64,000 nucleotides of DNA from Bog-473 sp963781955 (GTDB lineage Bacteria > Actinomycetota > Acidimicrobiia > Acidimicrobiales > RAAP-2), in the NCBI GenBank assembly GCA_963781955.1, contig CAWAHU010000001.1, positions 124,001-188,000 of the forward strand, given 5' to 3'. The notes below the pieces were generated by a model. That model was not told the DNA's origin. It searched no databases and saw only the letters and a program-made list of their open reading frames with translations. Of the stretch, positions 1 to 8,262 are shown one piece after another (positions within the stretch are counted from its first letter, which is position 1; every line of letters begins with the position of its first letter). Both the position numbers and the translations under genes were made by a program.

Positions 1-288
1 TCGGATGGTGAGGAACGGCAGGGTGTCGGCACCGATCGACGGCGTCGGCTCGTCCCCAGGGTCGCTGCGCCCGCCGAGGTCGCCGCCGGGCGCGAAGACA
101 TCACCGGTACCGGTGATGACCAGCGCCGCCAGGTCGGGGTCCTGGTTGACCAGGTGCACGGCCTTCTTGATGCCGAAGTACATGGCCGGCGTGAACGCGT
201 TGCGCGCCTGGGGGCGGTCGATCACGCACCACGCCACGGCTCCCTCCCGTTCGAAGCGCAGCCCGTCGGCACCCAGTTCCTCTGACAC
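1..288 (-). CDS. Enoyl-CoA hydratase/isomerase family protein (partial, N-terminal part)
   Basis: The first 96 codons of a crotonase-fold protein run off the left edge of the window. The N-terminus reads as a typical beta strand followed by VIDRPQARNAF, the family's substrate-loop signature, then a VITGTGDVFAPGGDL segment that matches the first oxyanion-hole region (usually GxGxxFxAGxDL). Such enzymes hydrate or isomerise 2-enoyl-CoA esters in the cytoplasm. I chose the GTG at 288 because a GGAGG element ends five bases upstream; a GTG at 294 is possible in the same frame. The gene diverges from the AftD-like gene. The exact reaction cannot be told because the catalytic half is outside the window. 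Confidence 0.82.
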   Translation of the reverse strand, partial: MSEELGADGLRFEREGAVAWCVIDRPQARNAFTPAMYFGIKKAVHLVNQDPDLAALVITGTGDVFAPGGDLGGRSDPGDEPTPSIGADTLPFLTIR

Positions 289-413
289 GGTCACCTCCAG
301 ACCAGAACTCCGGCTTCGCCACCGGCGTGCATCCGATCGGCGTCGGGCCCCGAAGTCGAACGCCGGGCGATCACCGATACCATCGGGCCCGCAGCTTGGC
401 ATAAGGGAGCCAC

Positions 414-3400
414 ATGCGGCCCGGCGGCCCGCCGCGAGCGACATGGGGGATGGGGAATCGTGTGGACCAAGGTGACCGTGGCGCGCACACCGGTACACCG
501 GACGACCGAGTCCTTCCGTCCCTGATGGTGCTGCAGACCGAGAGGGTCTCGCCGTCGCCGCAGGGGCATGTCGACACCACCACCCCGGACGTCGCCGGGC
601 CCCGTGGCGATCCACTCAGCCGCTGGGCCCTGGCCGCGCTGGGCGGGTTCTTCCTCCTGGCGACACTGATCCAGTCCCCGGGGCTGATCGAGGACGACAC
701 GAAGCTCCCGGTGCTGATGGACCCCTGGGCCTGGATCCGGTCGGGACTCCACTTGTGGGGTCCGTCGATGGCCTCGGGCTCGGTCCAGGACGAGACATTC
801 GGGTACTTCTTCCCCATGGCCCCCTTCTTCGGGCTGGCCCGTGTCGTGCACCTGCCCGTCTGGGTGGCCGAGAGGGTCTGGCTCGCCCTGCTGCTCACCG
901 TCGGAGCCTGGGGCCTCATCCGGCTGGCCGAGGCGCTGGGCATCGGCACCCGGTGGGCACGGCTGCTGGGCGGTCTTACCTACTGCGTCGCCCCCATCGT
1001 CGTCACCTGGGCATCGGTCACCGACTCGCTCCTGGCCGTCGTGCTCTTGCCCTGGTTGATCAAGCCCCTGGTGGTCGGCGCCCGCCAGGGGTCGACCCGA
1101 CGGGCTGCCGCCAAGTCCGGGTTGGCACTGGCGCTGATGGGCGGGGTGAACGCAACGGTCATCGTGGCCGGCCTCCCACTCTGTGTGATCTGGCTGCTCA
1201 CCCGCTCGGCCGGGGCCCGCCGTCGCTCCCTCGCCCTCTGGTGGGTGGCCTGCGTGGTGCTGGCCACCTTCTGGTGGGCGTCGGCCACCGTCCTCCAGGG
1301 GAAGTACGGGTACAACTACCTGCCCTACACCGAGGCGGCGACCACGACCACCTCGAGCACCTCTCTCTTCGAGGCCCTCCGGGGCGGGTCCTACTGGCTG
1401 AACTACTTCGACCTCGGGATGCCCCTCCTGCGCGGCGCCTGGACGTTGGTGACGGTGGCGCCGGCCATCGTGGCCACGGCCATGGTCGTGGGGCTCGGGC
1501 TGGCCGGCCTGGTCCGCCGGATTCCCGAACGGTTGTTCCTCGTGTCGTCGCTGTGCTTCGGGGTGGTGATGATCGGGATCGGGTACAGCGGCTCACTGGG
1601 CGGGCCGTTCTCGGGTCTCGCGGTACGCCTGTTGTCGGGCCCTCTCAGCCCGTTGCGCAACGTCTCCAAGTTCTCGGGGGACGTGGCCTTGCCGTTGGCG
1701 TTGGGCCTCACGTGGCTGGTGTCCACCATCCCGGCACGGAACCTCGCTTCGAGCGGGTCCCGACGAGCCGCCATCGGGTGGCGCCCGATGGTCGGCGCCG
1801 TGGCCGTCGTGGTGGTGGTGATGGCGGCGATGCCGTTCTGGCAGCGGCAGCTCTATCCGGCCGGCGGGTTCGCATCGATCCCGCGGTACTGGACCGAGAC
1901 CGCCGCCTGGCTCGAGGCCCATCAGGGTGATCAGACCAGCCTGCTCGTTCCGGGCGCGAAGTCGGCCCAGTACACCTGGGGCCGACCCCTCGACGAGCCG
2001 CTCCACGTCCTCACGGCTGCTTCGGTCACCAGCCGGTCGATCATCCCGTTGGGCTCCAACGGCAACACCGTGATGCTCAGCACGGTCGAGAACGTCCTGG
2101 CCAACGGCGTCCCGGCTCCCGGGTTGGCCGAGTACCTGGCCCGGTCCGGAATCAACTACGTGGTGGAGCGCAACGACCTCGACCGGACGCTGACCCACCC
2201 CGTGCCACCGGCCCAGGTCCACCAGGTCCTGAGCGAGACGCCGGGCCTCACCGAGGTGGCGTCGTTCGGCAGGTACCTGCCGGCCGGCCAGGTGGCGAAC
2301 GGCGTCCTTCCGGTCTACGACTCGACGTCGTCACTGCACCTGCGGGCGGTCGAGATCTACCGCGTCGACCCGGCCCGGTCCGCAGTCGAGACGTTCCCCG
2401 CCGCCGATCCTCTGGTGATCAGCGGATCGAGTGGATCGCTGCTCCCGCTGGCCGACGCCGGCGCGCTGGCCGGCCGCGCCGCCACCCTGGCCGGGGACCC
2501 CCTGGCCGCTGGCGCGTCGTCGCACCCGGCGGCGACCTGGGTGACAACCGACGGCAACCAGCGCCGGGCCACGTCCTTCGGCGAGATCGACAACACCGTG
2601 TCGTACCTGCTCGGGCGGGACCAGGTGCCGGCGGGCAACGCTCCCGGGGTGCCCCTGACCTACGACGTCGGCGCCGGGGCCAGCGCCCAGACCGTGGCCT
2701 CGCCGATCGGTGCCGCGTCCATGTCGGCCAGCTCCTCCGGCTCGACCTCGCTCTACGACGAACCGGACGAGGGTCCGGCGGCGGCCTTCGACGGTGTCCC
2801 ACGCACCTCGTGGGTGGCCACAGCCTCGGGGGACTCCCTGGGTCAGTGGGTGTCGATCACCCTCCGTCGGCCCGTGTCGATCTCGTCCATCGACATCGCC
2901 CCCCTCGACGACCGCCCGGAACGCCCGACCATCAGCAGGGTCACCATCGCCACCGACCGGGGATCGGTGCAGCGATCGCTCCCGGCCCGGAGCGCCCCGG
3001 CACGGGTGGCCGTGGCTCCGGGCCCGACCCGTCACCTCACCATCACCATCGACGCCGTGCGACGCCCCCAGCGCGCCTCCTTCCTCGGACCACTCGGTGC
3101 CGGGATCACCGACGTGACCATCCCGGGGGCTCCGGTGCATCCGGCCATGCAGCTCTCGGCCGAAGAGGCGACGGCCTTCCGGGGCACGTCGCAGCGAGCG
3201 ACGCTGGTCAACCTCGACCAACCCTTGGAGAATCCCAACTTGGACCTGGGGGACCCGTCCAGGCTCGAAGGTCCCATCCCCCGGAAGGTGATGCTGCCCC
3301 ATGCCATGGAGGCCACCGTGCAGGGCACGGCCATGCCGGTCCCCGGCGCCGCCCTCGACCGGGCACTCGCGTTCGCCGACCCCATGCCGAGCCAGGACGT

Positions 3401-4784
3401 CGCGGTCACGGCCAGCTCGACGTTGGGGGACCTCCCCCGGTTCCGACCCCAGAACCTGGTCGAGCGCTCCGCGTCGCCATGGATCGCCGGTGCCGGCGAC
3501 GCCCATCCGTCGTTGACCCTGCGGTGGGACCGGTCCCGCCCGGTCGGCTCGATCACCCTCGGGTTCTCGCGCCACGCCACCCGGCCCACATCCCTTGTGA
3601 TCTCCGACGGGACCGAGAGCAACTCGGTGCAAGTTCCTCCGGTGGGATCGACCGTGACCTTGTATTTCGGCCCCGTGACGACGGACACGCTGACCGTCGC
3701 GTTCACGGCCGGCGCGCGCCGCGTGGCCGCCGTGCCGTCGAGCGGTGTGCTCATCGCGGTTCCCGTCGGCCTCTCGTCGATCGCGCTCCCCGGCGTGACC
3801 TCGGCGCCCCGGGCCGGTCCGGCCGCCGCGACGCCCGTCGATCTCCCGTGTGGCACGGGCCCGGTGGTCTCGGTCGACGGCTCCCCGATGACCACGTCCA
3901 TCACCGGCACGCTCGGCGACCTGCTCGATCTGAGGCCCGTGCACTTCGCTGTCTGCTCGGCCCCGTCACTGCACCTCTCCGCCGGGCACCACCTCATCGC
4001 GTTCCCGTCGGAACCCTCGTCGAGCGCCTACGTGGTGACCGCACTCACGGCCGAGCCGGCCCAGGGTGCGCCCGCCGCGGGGGGAGGACAACCAGCGACG
4101 GGCGCCGGACCCCGCCCGGCCCGGATCGTGGCCTGGGGCCCGTCCGTGCGCAGGGTGGCGGTCGGCGCCGGGGCCGCCTCGTACCTGCAGGTGGCCCAGA
4201 ACTACAGCGGCGGATGGGTGGCCGCGCTCCACGGCCGCACGCTCCAGCCGGTCCGCCTCGACGGGTGGGAGCAGGGCTGGATCCTGCCCGGGGGCGCGGC
4301 GGGGACGGTGACGATGACCTTCACGCCCGACGCCACCTATCGGGCCGGCCTGGCCCTGGGCGCGCTGTTCTTGGTGGTGCTGGCCCTGCTGGCCCTGATC
4401 GGAGACCGCCGACCGGGACTCGAACCGGTGGGACCCCGGAGGCGGCTCCCGACGTGGGCCCTGACTGCCGGCGCACTCGTCGTGGCGGTGGCGGTGGCCG
4501 GCTGGCTGGCCGTGGCGCTCGTCGTGTTGGTGGTGGCGGCCCGCCGGTGGGGGACCGACGTCATGGCCGTGGTGGCCGGCGTCGGAGCCACTGTGGCCGG
4601 TGTCGTGGTGGCCGTCGATCCCAACACCAATTCGGCCCTCCACTCGGGTGCCTTCGGCGCACCGGCGCAGATCGCCTCGCTGGTGGCCCTGGGCGCGGTG
4701 CTGGCCACGGCCGTGGTCGAGGAGGGCCGCGCCCGCCCCCGACGTCCAGTCGATAGGGAGCCCGGGCCCGTACCATCGGAATGA
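414..4784 (+). CDS. AftD-like alpha-(1->3)-arabinofuranosyltransferase (DUF3367 family membrane protein)
   Basis: A 1456-residue protein with the layout of AftD, the GT-C glycosyltransferase that adds branching arabinofuranose units to cell-envelope arabinan from a polyprenyl donor. After a cytoplasmic leader comes a first membrane segment (about residues 66-80) and the luminal motif SPGLIEDDTKLPVL, matching the acidic donor-site motif of AftD proteins. About ten more hydrophobic helices follow up to roughly residue 480. The long middle is extracytoplasmic and contains two F5/8-type-C-like beta domains (around 780-890 and 1000-1100), and the C-terminus has further membrane segments. Start 414 has AAGGGAG four bases upstream. 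Codons before the next ATG (525) are less GC3-rich, so 525 is an alternative start. No other arabinan gene is adjacent. Confidence 0.85.
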   Translation: MRPGGPPRATWGMGNRVDQGDRGAHTGTPDDRVLPSLMVLQTERVSPSPQGHVDTTTPDVAGPRGDPLSRWALAALGGFFLLATLIQSPGLIEDDTKLPVLMDPWAWIRSGLHLWGPSMASGSVQDETFGYFFPMAPFFGLARVVHLPVWVAERVWLALLLTVGAWGLIRLAEALGIGTRWARLLGGLTYCVAPIVVTWASVTDSLLAVVLLPWLIKPLVVGARQGSTRRAAAKSGLALALMGGVNATVIVAGLPLCVIWLLTRSAGARRRSLALWWVACVVLATFWWASATVLQGKYGYNYLPYTEAATTTTSSTSLFEALRGGSYWLNYFDLGMPLLRGAWTLVTVAPAIVATAMVVGLGLAGLVRRIPERLFLVSSLCFGVVMIGIGYSGSLGGPFSGLAVRLLSGPLSPLRNVSKFSGDVALPLALGLTWLVSTIPARNLASSGSRRAAIGWRPMVGAVAVVVVVMAAMPFWQRQLYPAGGFASIPRYWTETAAWLEAHQGDQTSLLVPGAKSAQYTWGRPLDEPLHVLTAASVTSRSIIPLGSNGNTVMLSTVENVLANGVPAPGLAEYLARSGINYVVERNDLDRTLTHPVPPAQVHQVLSETPGLTEVASFGRYLPAGQVANGVLPVYDSTSSLHLRAVEIYRVDPARSAVETFPAADPLVISGSSGSLLPLADAGALAGRAATLAGDPLAAGASSHPAATWVTTDGNQRRATSFGEIDNTVSYLLGRDQVPAGNAPGVPLTYDVGAGASAQTVASPIGAASMSASSSGSTSLYDEPDEGPAAAFDGVPRTSWVATASGDSLGQWVSITLRRPVSISSIDIAPLDDRPERPTISRVTIATDRGSVQRSLPARSAPARVAVAPGPTRHLTITIDAVRRPQRASFLGPLGAGITDVTIPGAPVHPAMQLSAEEATAFRGTSQRATLVNLDQPLENPNLDLGDPSRLEGPIPRKVMLPHAMEATVQGTAMPVPGAALDRALAFADPMPSQDVAVTASSTLGDLPRFRPQNLVERSASPWIAGAGDAHPSLTLRWDRSRPVGSITLGFSRHATRPTSLVISDGTESNSVQVPPVGSTVTLYFGPVTTDTLTVAFTAGARRVAAVPSSGVLIAVPVGLSSIALPGVTSAPRAGPAAATPVDLPCGTGPVVSVDGSPMTTSITGTLGDLLDLRPVHFAVCSAPSLHLSAGHHLIAFPSEPSSSAYVVTALTAEPAQGAPAAGGGQPATGAGPRPARIVAWGPSVRRVAVGAGAASYLQVAQNYSGGWVAALHGRTLQPVRLDGWEQGWILPGGAAGTVTMTFTPDATYRAGLALGALFLVVLALLALIGDRRPGLEPVGPRRRLPTWALTAGALVVAVAVAGWLAVALVVLVVAARRWGTDVMAVVAGVGATVAGVVVAVDPNTNSALHSGAFGAPAQIASLVALGAVLATAVVEEGRARPRRPVDREPGPVPSE

Positions 4785-4884
4785 TCGCCCTACGATGAGC
4801 AACCGCTGACTTCGCCGGCCGGGACCCCGGTCGCGCCGGCGACCGGCAGCGGTACGAGCGAGCACCACCGAGGAGGAGCGCACC

Positions 4885-6066
4885 ATGCCCGAAGCAGTCA
4901 TCGTCTCCACGGCCCGCACGGCCGTCGGCACGGCCTTCAGGGGGTCCCTGGTCGATGTGGACGCCCTTGAGCTCGCGACCCGCACGGTGGGCGAAGCAGT
5001 GCGCCGGTCGGGGATCGACCCGGAGGCGATCGACGACGTGATCCTCGGCGAGTCGCTCTATGGGGGCGGTGACATCGCGCGGTACGCCGCCATCGAGGCA
5101 GGGCTGATCGGCGCGCCGGGGGTGGCACACAACCGGCACTGCGCGTCCGGGCTCGCTGCCGTGCAGAGCGCGGCAGCCTCCATCCGCGCCGGCATGGACA
5201 ACGTCGTCGTCGCCGGTGGCGTCCAGTCGTCCTCGACCTCGCCGCGCGCGAAGCGCCGGATTCCGGGCACCGACGAGTGGGAGGACTGGATGTCCCCGAG
5301 CCACCGCGACTCGCCCGAGGCACCAAACGTCGACATGTCCATCTGCGTCGGCTGGAACGCGGCGGTCAGGGCGGGCCTCAGCCGGGAGGAGCTGGATGCC
5401 TGGGCGCTGCGTTCGCACCAGCGCGCCGTGGCCGCCATCGACGCCGGCAACTTCGAAGCGGAGATCTTCCCCCTCGAGGTGACCCGCCGGGACGGCACCA
5501 CGTTCACCTTCGCCGTGGACGAGCACCCGCGCCGGGACACGAGCCTCGAGAAGCTGGCCTCGCTCAAGCCGATACACCCGGAGATCGACGGGTTCAGCAT
5601 CACGCCCGGGAACGCCTCGGGCGTCAACGACGCCGCGGCGGCCATGGTCGTCGCCGACGACGTGACGGCCGGTCGGGTGGGACTCGAGCCGCTGGCAGTC
5701 GTGCGGGCATGGGCCTCGGTCGGGGTTCCGCCGGTGGACACCGGGATCGCGCCCACCGTGGCCATCCCCAAGGCGCTCCGGCGTGCCGGCCTCTCGCTCG
5801 ACGACATCGACCTGTGGGAGGTCAACGAGGCCTTCGCCTCGGTGAGCGTGGCCACGGCGAAGATGCTCGGGATCGACGACGCGCTGGTCAACGTCCTCGG
5901 GAGTGGTTGCAGCATCGGCCACCCCGTGGCCATGACGGGTGCGCGCATGGTGATCTCGCTCGTCCACGAGCTGCGCCGCCGCGGGGGTGGGCTCGGGGTG
6001 GCCTCCATGTGCGCGGGCGGCGGCATGTCGACCGCGCTCGTTCTCGAGGTGCCCGCTCCGGCCTAG
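4885..6066 (+). CDS. Thiolase / acetyl-CoA acyltransferase family protein
   Basis: A 393-residue thiolase, the normal family length, catalysing Claisen condensation or thiolytic cleavage of 3-ketoacyl-CoA. The nucleophilic cysteine lies in NRHCASGLAAVQ (Cys86), followed by the NEAFAS motif, the His-bearing GSGCSIGHPVAMTG loop and the second cysteine in MCAGGGMS near the C-terminus, so the catalytic set looks complete. The start is well marked by GAGGAGGAG eight bases upstream. It stands 100 bases after the AftD-like gene and 47 bases before an esterase gene on the same strand, which may be co-transcribed. The substrate chain length is not readable. Confidence 0.93.
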   Translation: MPEAVIVSTARTAVGTAFRGSLVDVDALELATRTVGEAVRRSGIDPEAIDDVILGESLYGGGDIARYAAIEAGLIGAPGVAHNRHCASGLAAVQSAAASIRAGMDNVVVAGGVQSSSTSPRAKRRIPGTDEWEDWMSPSHRDSPEAPNVDMSICVGWNAAVRAGLSREELDAWALRSHQRAVAAIDAGNFEAEIFPLEVTRRDGTTFTFAVDEHPRRDTSLEKLASLKPIHPEIDGFSITPGNASGVNDAAAAMVVADDVTAGRVGLEPLAVVRAWASVGVPPVDTGIAPTVAIPKALRRAGLSLDDIDLWEVNEAFASVSVATAKMLGIDDALVNVLGSGCSIGHPVAMTGARMVISLVHELRRRGGGLGVASMCAGGGMSTALVLEVPAPA

Positions 6067-6113
6067 CCTGTGCCCGCCTCCGGCCCGGTCCGGCGGTGGA
6101 AGGGGAGCATGCC

Positions 6114-7118
6114 ATGGGAGGCAGTGCCCGAGCACGGGGCAGCGAGCGCGAAGCGAGTGCAACGGATGGGCCGGCCGCGCCCGTCGACGTGGCGCAACTC
6201 TTGGACCCCGAGTTGCGCCCCGCCTTCGACGGCTTCGTGATGCCCCCGCTCGACACCCACGCCCTGACGGCCCTGCGGGGCACGTCCTTCCCGGCGGCTG
6301 AGCCCTCTGAGGCGGTGGTGCGCACGGAGCACGTCGCGGCGGGCGACCCGACGGTTCCGGTGCGGGTGCACCGCCCGAGGGACGCGGACGAGCCGCTGCC
6401 GGCGGTCGTCACCATCCACGGCGGGGGTTACGTCATCGGCTCCTACGACATGGACTCTGCGCTGCTGGACCGCTGGTGCCCGGGCCTCGGGGTGGTCGGG
6501 GTGTCGGTCGAGTACCGCCTGGCGCCCGAGACGCCGTACCCCGGTCCGCTCGAGGACTGCTATGCCGCACTCCGCTGGACCTACGACCATGCGGCGGAGC
6601 TGGGCATCGACTCGACGCGCCTCGGGATCTACGGGCTCAGCGCCGGGGGTGGCCTGGCGGCCGGCCTCGCCCTGCTGGCCCGGGACCGGGGCGAGGTGCC
6701 GCTCACCTTCTGCCTCCTCGACTGCCCGATGCTCGACGACCGCAGCCTCACGCCTTCCATCGGTGCGGACGGGCTCTACGTGTGGAGCGCCGAGTCGAAC
6801 GAGTTCGGCTGGCGGTCCTACCTCGGCCCCCTGCACGGGTCGGACGACGTCCCGCCCTACGCCGCCGCGGCACGGGCGTCGGACCTGGCCGGCCTGCCAC
6901 CGACCTGCGTCGTCGTCGGCTCCATCGACGGCTTCCGCGACGAGGACGTCTCCTACGCCCAGCGCCTCAACCAGGCCGGCGTGCCCTGCGAGCTCCACGT
7001 GATCGCCGGGATGCCGCACGCCTACCAGCTGGCGCCCTCGTCGGCCGCCGTCCAGCTGGCCAACCGGTGCCTGGACGACTGGCTGGCGCGTCGCCTGGCG
7101 CAGCTCGCCGGGTCCTGA
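6114..7118 (+). CDS. Alpha/beta hydrolase, hormone-sensitive-lipase-type esterase
   Basis: A 334-residue carboxylesterase of the HSL (bacterial group IV) family. It shows the oxyanion HGGG motif at residues 102-105, the nucleophile elbow GLSAG with Ser176, an acidic residue in the IDGFRDED segment (Asp272 or Asp276) and catalytic His302 in GMPHAYQ. These enzymes hydrolyse short-chain acyl esters in the cytoplasm. The ATG at 6114 is preceded by AGGGGAG with good spacing. The gene follows the thiolase closely, and its stop codon starts a 26-bp tandem repeat array shared with the convergent thioesterase gene. The native substrate is unknown. Confidence 0.9.
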   Translation: MGGSARARGSEREASATDGPAAPVDVAQLLDPELRPAFDGFVMPPLDTHALTALRGTSFPAAEPSEAVVRTEHVAAGDPTVPVRVHRPRDADEPLPAVVTIHGGGYVIGSYDMDSALLDRWCPGLGVVGVSVEYRLAPETPYPGPLEDCYAALRWTYDHAAELGIDSTRLGIYGLSAGGGLAAGLALLARDRGEVPLTFCLLDCPMLDDRSLTPSIGADGLYVWSAESNEFGWRSYLGPLHGSDDVPPYAAAARASDLAGLPPTCVVVGSIDGFRDEDVSYAQRLNQAGVPCELHVIAGMPHAYQLAPSSAAVQLANRCLDDWLARRLAQLAGS

Positions 7119-7214
7119 GCGCGCCGGCGCCGCTTGGTGTCAGAGCGCGCCGGAGCCGCTCGGTGTCTCAGCGCGCCGGCGCCGCTCGGTGTCAGAGCGC
7201 GCCGGCGCTCCCAG
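7118..7214. repeat. 26-bp tandem repeat (about 3.7 copies) between convergent genes
   Basis: Three near-identical 26-bp units start at 7118, 7144 and 7170, followed by a partial fourth at 7196. Each begins AGCGCGCCGG and ends GGTGTCAG or a variant. Units 1 and 3 differ at one position; unit 2 has a few substitutions. The esterase stop codon overlaps the first unit, and the stop codon of the opposite-strand thioesterase lies across the junction of units 3 and 4, so the array separates two convergent genes. GC-rich self-complementary stretches inside the units could fold and help termination. Confidence 0.9.
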
Positions 7215-8022
7215 ACCGCGTGCGGATCATGGCGTCCTGGACGAAGGAGGCGGCGAGCTGGCCGTCCTCGCGGAAGATGTCGCCGCGGCCGTAGCTACGC
7301 CCGTGCCCGGCGTACGAGCTCCACTGCTGCAAGAGGTGCCACTCCGCAGCCGGGCAGCGCTCGTGGAACGTCAGGGTGTGGCTGAGCACGCCCGTGGAGA
7401 GGGTCACGTGCGCCTGGGCCTGCCCCACGCCGGCGTGGGGGCGCATGGCGGTGGCGATCAGGAACCCGTCCGTCGAATAGGCCACGAGCGCCTGGTCGAT
7501 GCGCGGGTCGTCGGGCGCGCCGGCGAAGCGAATCCACACGTCGAGCTCGGGCGGGCCCACCAGTTCGGGGTCGTGGATGTCGACGTTGCCGACGACGCCG
7601 ATCTGCCAGGCTCCCTCGCTCCGCATGACCCCGGCCACGTCCTCGGGGCGCGAGCTGGAACGCGGCGCGTCCGCGTGGCGGATCACATCGGGCTCGTCCG
7701 CGCTCAGCAGGACCAGCGAGCGCGTGCAGAGGCGGTCCCCCTGGCTGATGGTCACCGTGCTGCTGGCCACCGAGCGGCCACGGTGCATCCGGTCGACCGT
7801 GATGTCGAGACCCTCGTCGGGCGACGCGCCCCGGGCGAAGACGGTGTGGATGGTCTTGACCGTCTTGCCCTCCTGATCGGCCAGCCCGGCGATCACCGAT
7901 TGGGCCAGGAGCTGACCGCCGAACACCACATGGTGGTCGGACTCGAGGTTGGTGGCGCGGTAGCGGTCGGATCCGACCGGCTCGAGCGTCAGCGCGTCGA
8001 GGAAGGCTTCGATGGTGAACAA
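7192..8022 (-). CDS. Acyl-CoA thioesterase II (TesB-like)
   Basis: A 276-residue double-hotdog acyl-CoA thioesterase, releasing free acids from acyl-CoA. The sequence has the TesB-like NLESDHHVVFGGQLLAQ entry, the domain junction with VWIRF, and the MRPHAGVGQAQAH segment near the active site of the second hotdog. The best start is the TTG at 8022, preceded by AAGGAGACCCG; no ATG or GTG fits the conserved N-terminus. The last residues (SAGAL) are encoded inside the 26-bp repeat array, so the C-terminus may have been altered by repeat expansion. It is divergent from the aldehyde dehydrogenase operon and shares its 240-bp upstream region. Confidence 0.87.
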   Translation of the reverse strand: MFTIEAFLDALTLEPVGSDRYRATNLESDHHVVFGGQLLAQSVIAGLADQEGKTVKTIHTVFARGASPDEGLDITVDRMHRGRSVASSTVTISQGDRLCTRSLVLLSADEPDVIRHADAPRSSSRPEDVAGVMRSEGAWQIGVVGNVDIHDPELVGPPELDVWIRFAGAPDDPRIDQALVAYSTDGFLIATAMRPHAGVGQAQAHVTLSTGVLSHTLTFHERCPAAEWHLLQQWSSYAGHGRSYGRGDIFREDGQLAASFVQDAMIRTRSGSAGAL

Positions 8023-8111
8023 CGGGTCTCCTTCTCCTGGGCCTCGGTGTCGGCCTCCGTGTCCCGCGAAAGGCGGGGACGCCGGATCATACCGTTCGCG
8101 GGTGGGGATTT

Positions 8112-8140
8112 TTGACGACGACGTCAAAGTCAGATAGCCT
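8112..8140 (+). promoter_or_regulatory. Promoter with TTGAC-N6-GTCAA operator overlapping the -35 box
   Basis: Positions 8112-8127 read TTGACGACGACGTCAA, a TTGAC-N6-GTCAA inverted repeat (extending to TTTGACG/CGTCAAA at 8111-8128). The left arm doubles as a -35 hexamer (TTGACG, 8112-8117) and TAGCCT (8135-8140) lies 17 bases downstream as a plausible -10. A repressor bound here would block the aldehyde dehydrogenase operon. The same 16-bp pattern recurs at 18182, 21282 and 25136. Assignment to a TetR regulator is inference. Confidence 0.65.
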
Positions 8141-8262
8141 CCCACGCCGGCGTTCCGGGCCGGCACGTGAGCCGCGCCCGTGGGCGTCGCACGCACGCGA
8201 GGACCCCGTGTGAGCTGGGGGGATCCGCGTCGCGGCGGAGCCACGACGAGGAAAGGGGAACC

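Noticed and set aside
8167..8262. Upstream extension of the aldehyde dehydrogenase to 8167
   Set aside because: It would add a basic, non-conserved leader starting inside the promoter-operator region; GTG 8263 has a good Shine-Dalgarno and matches the family start.
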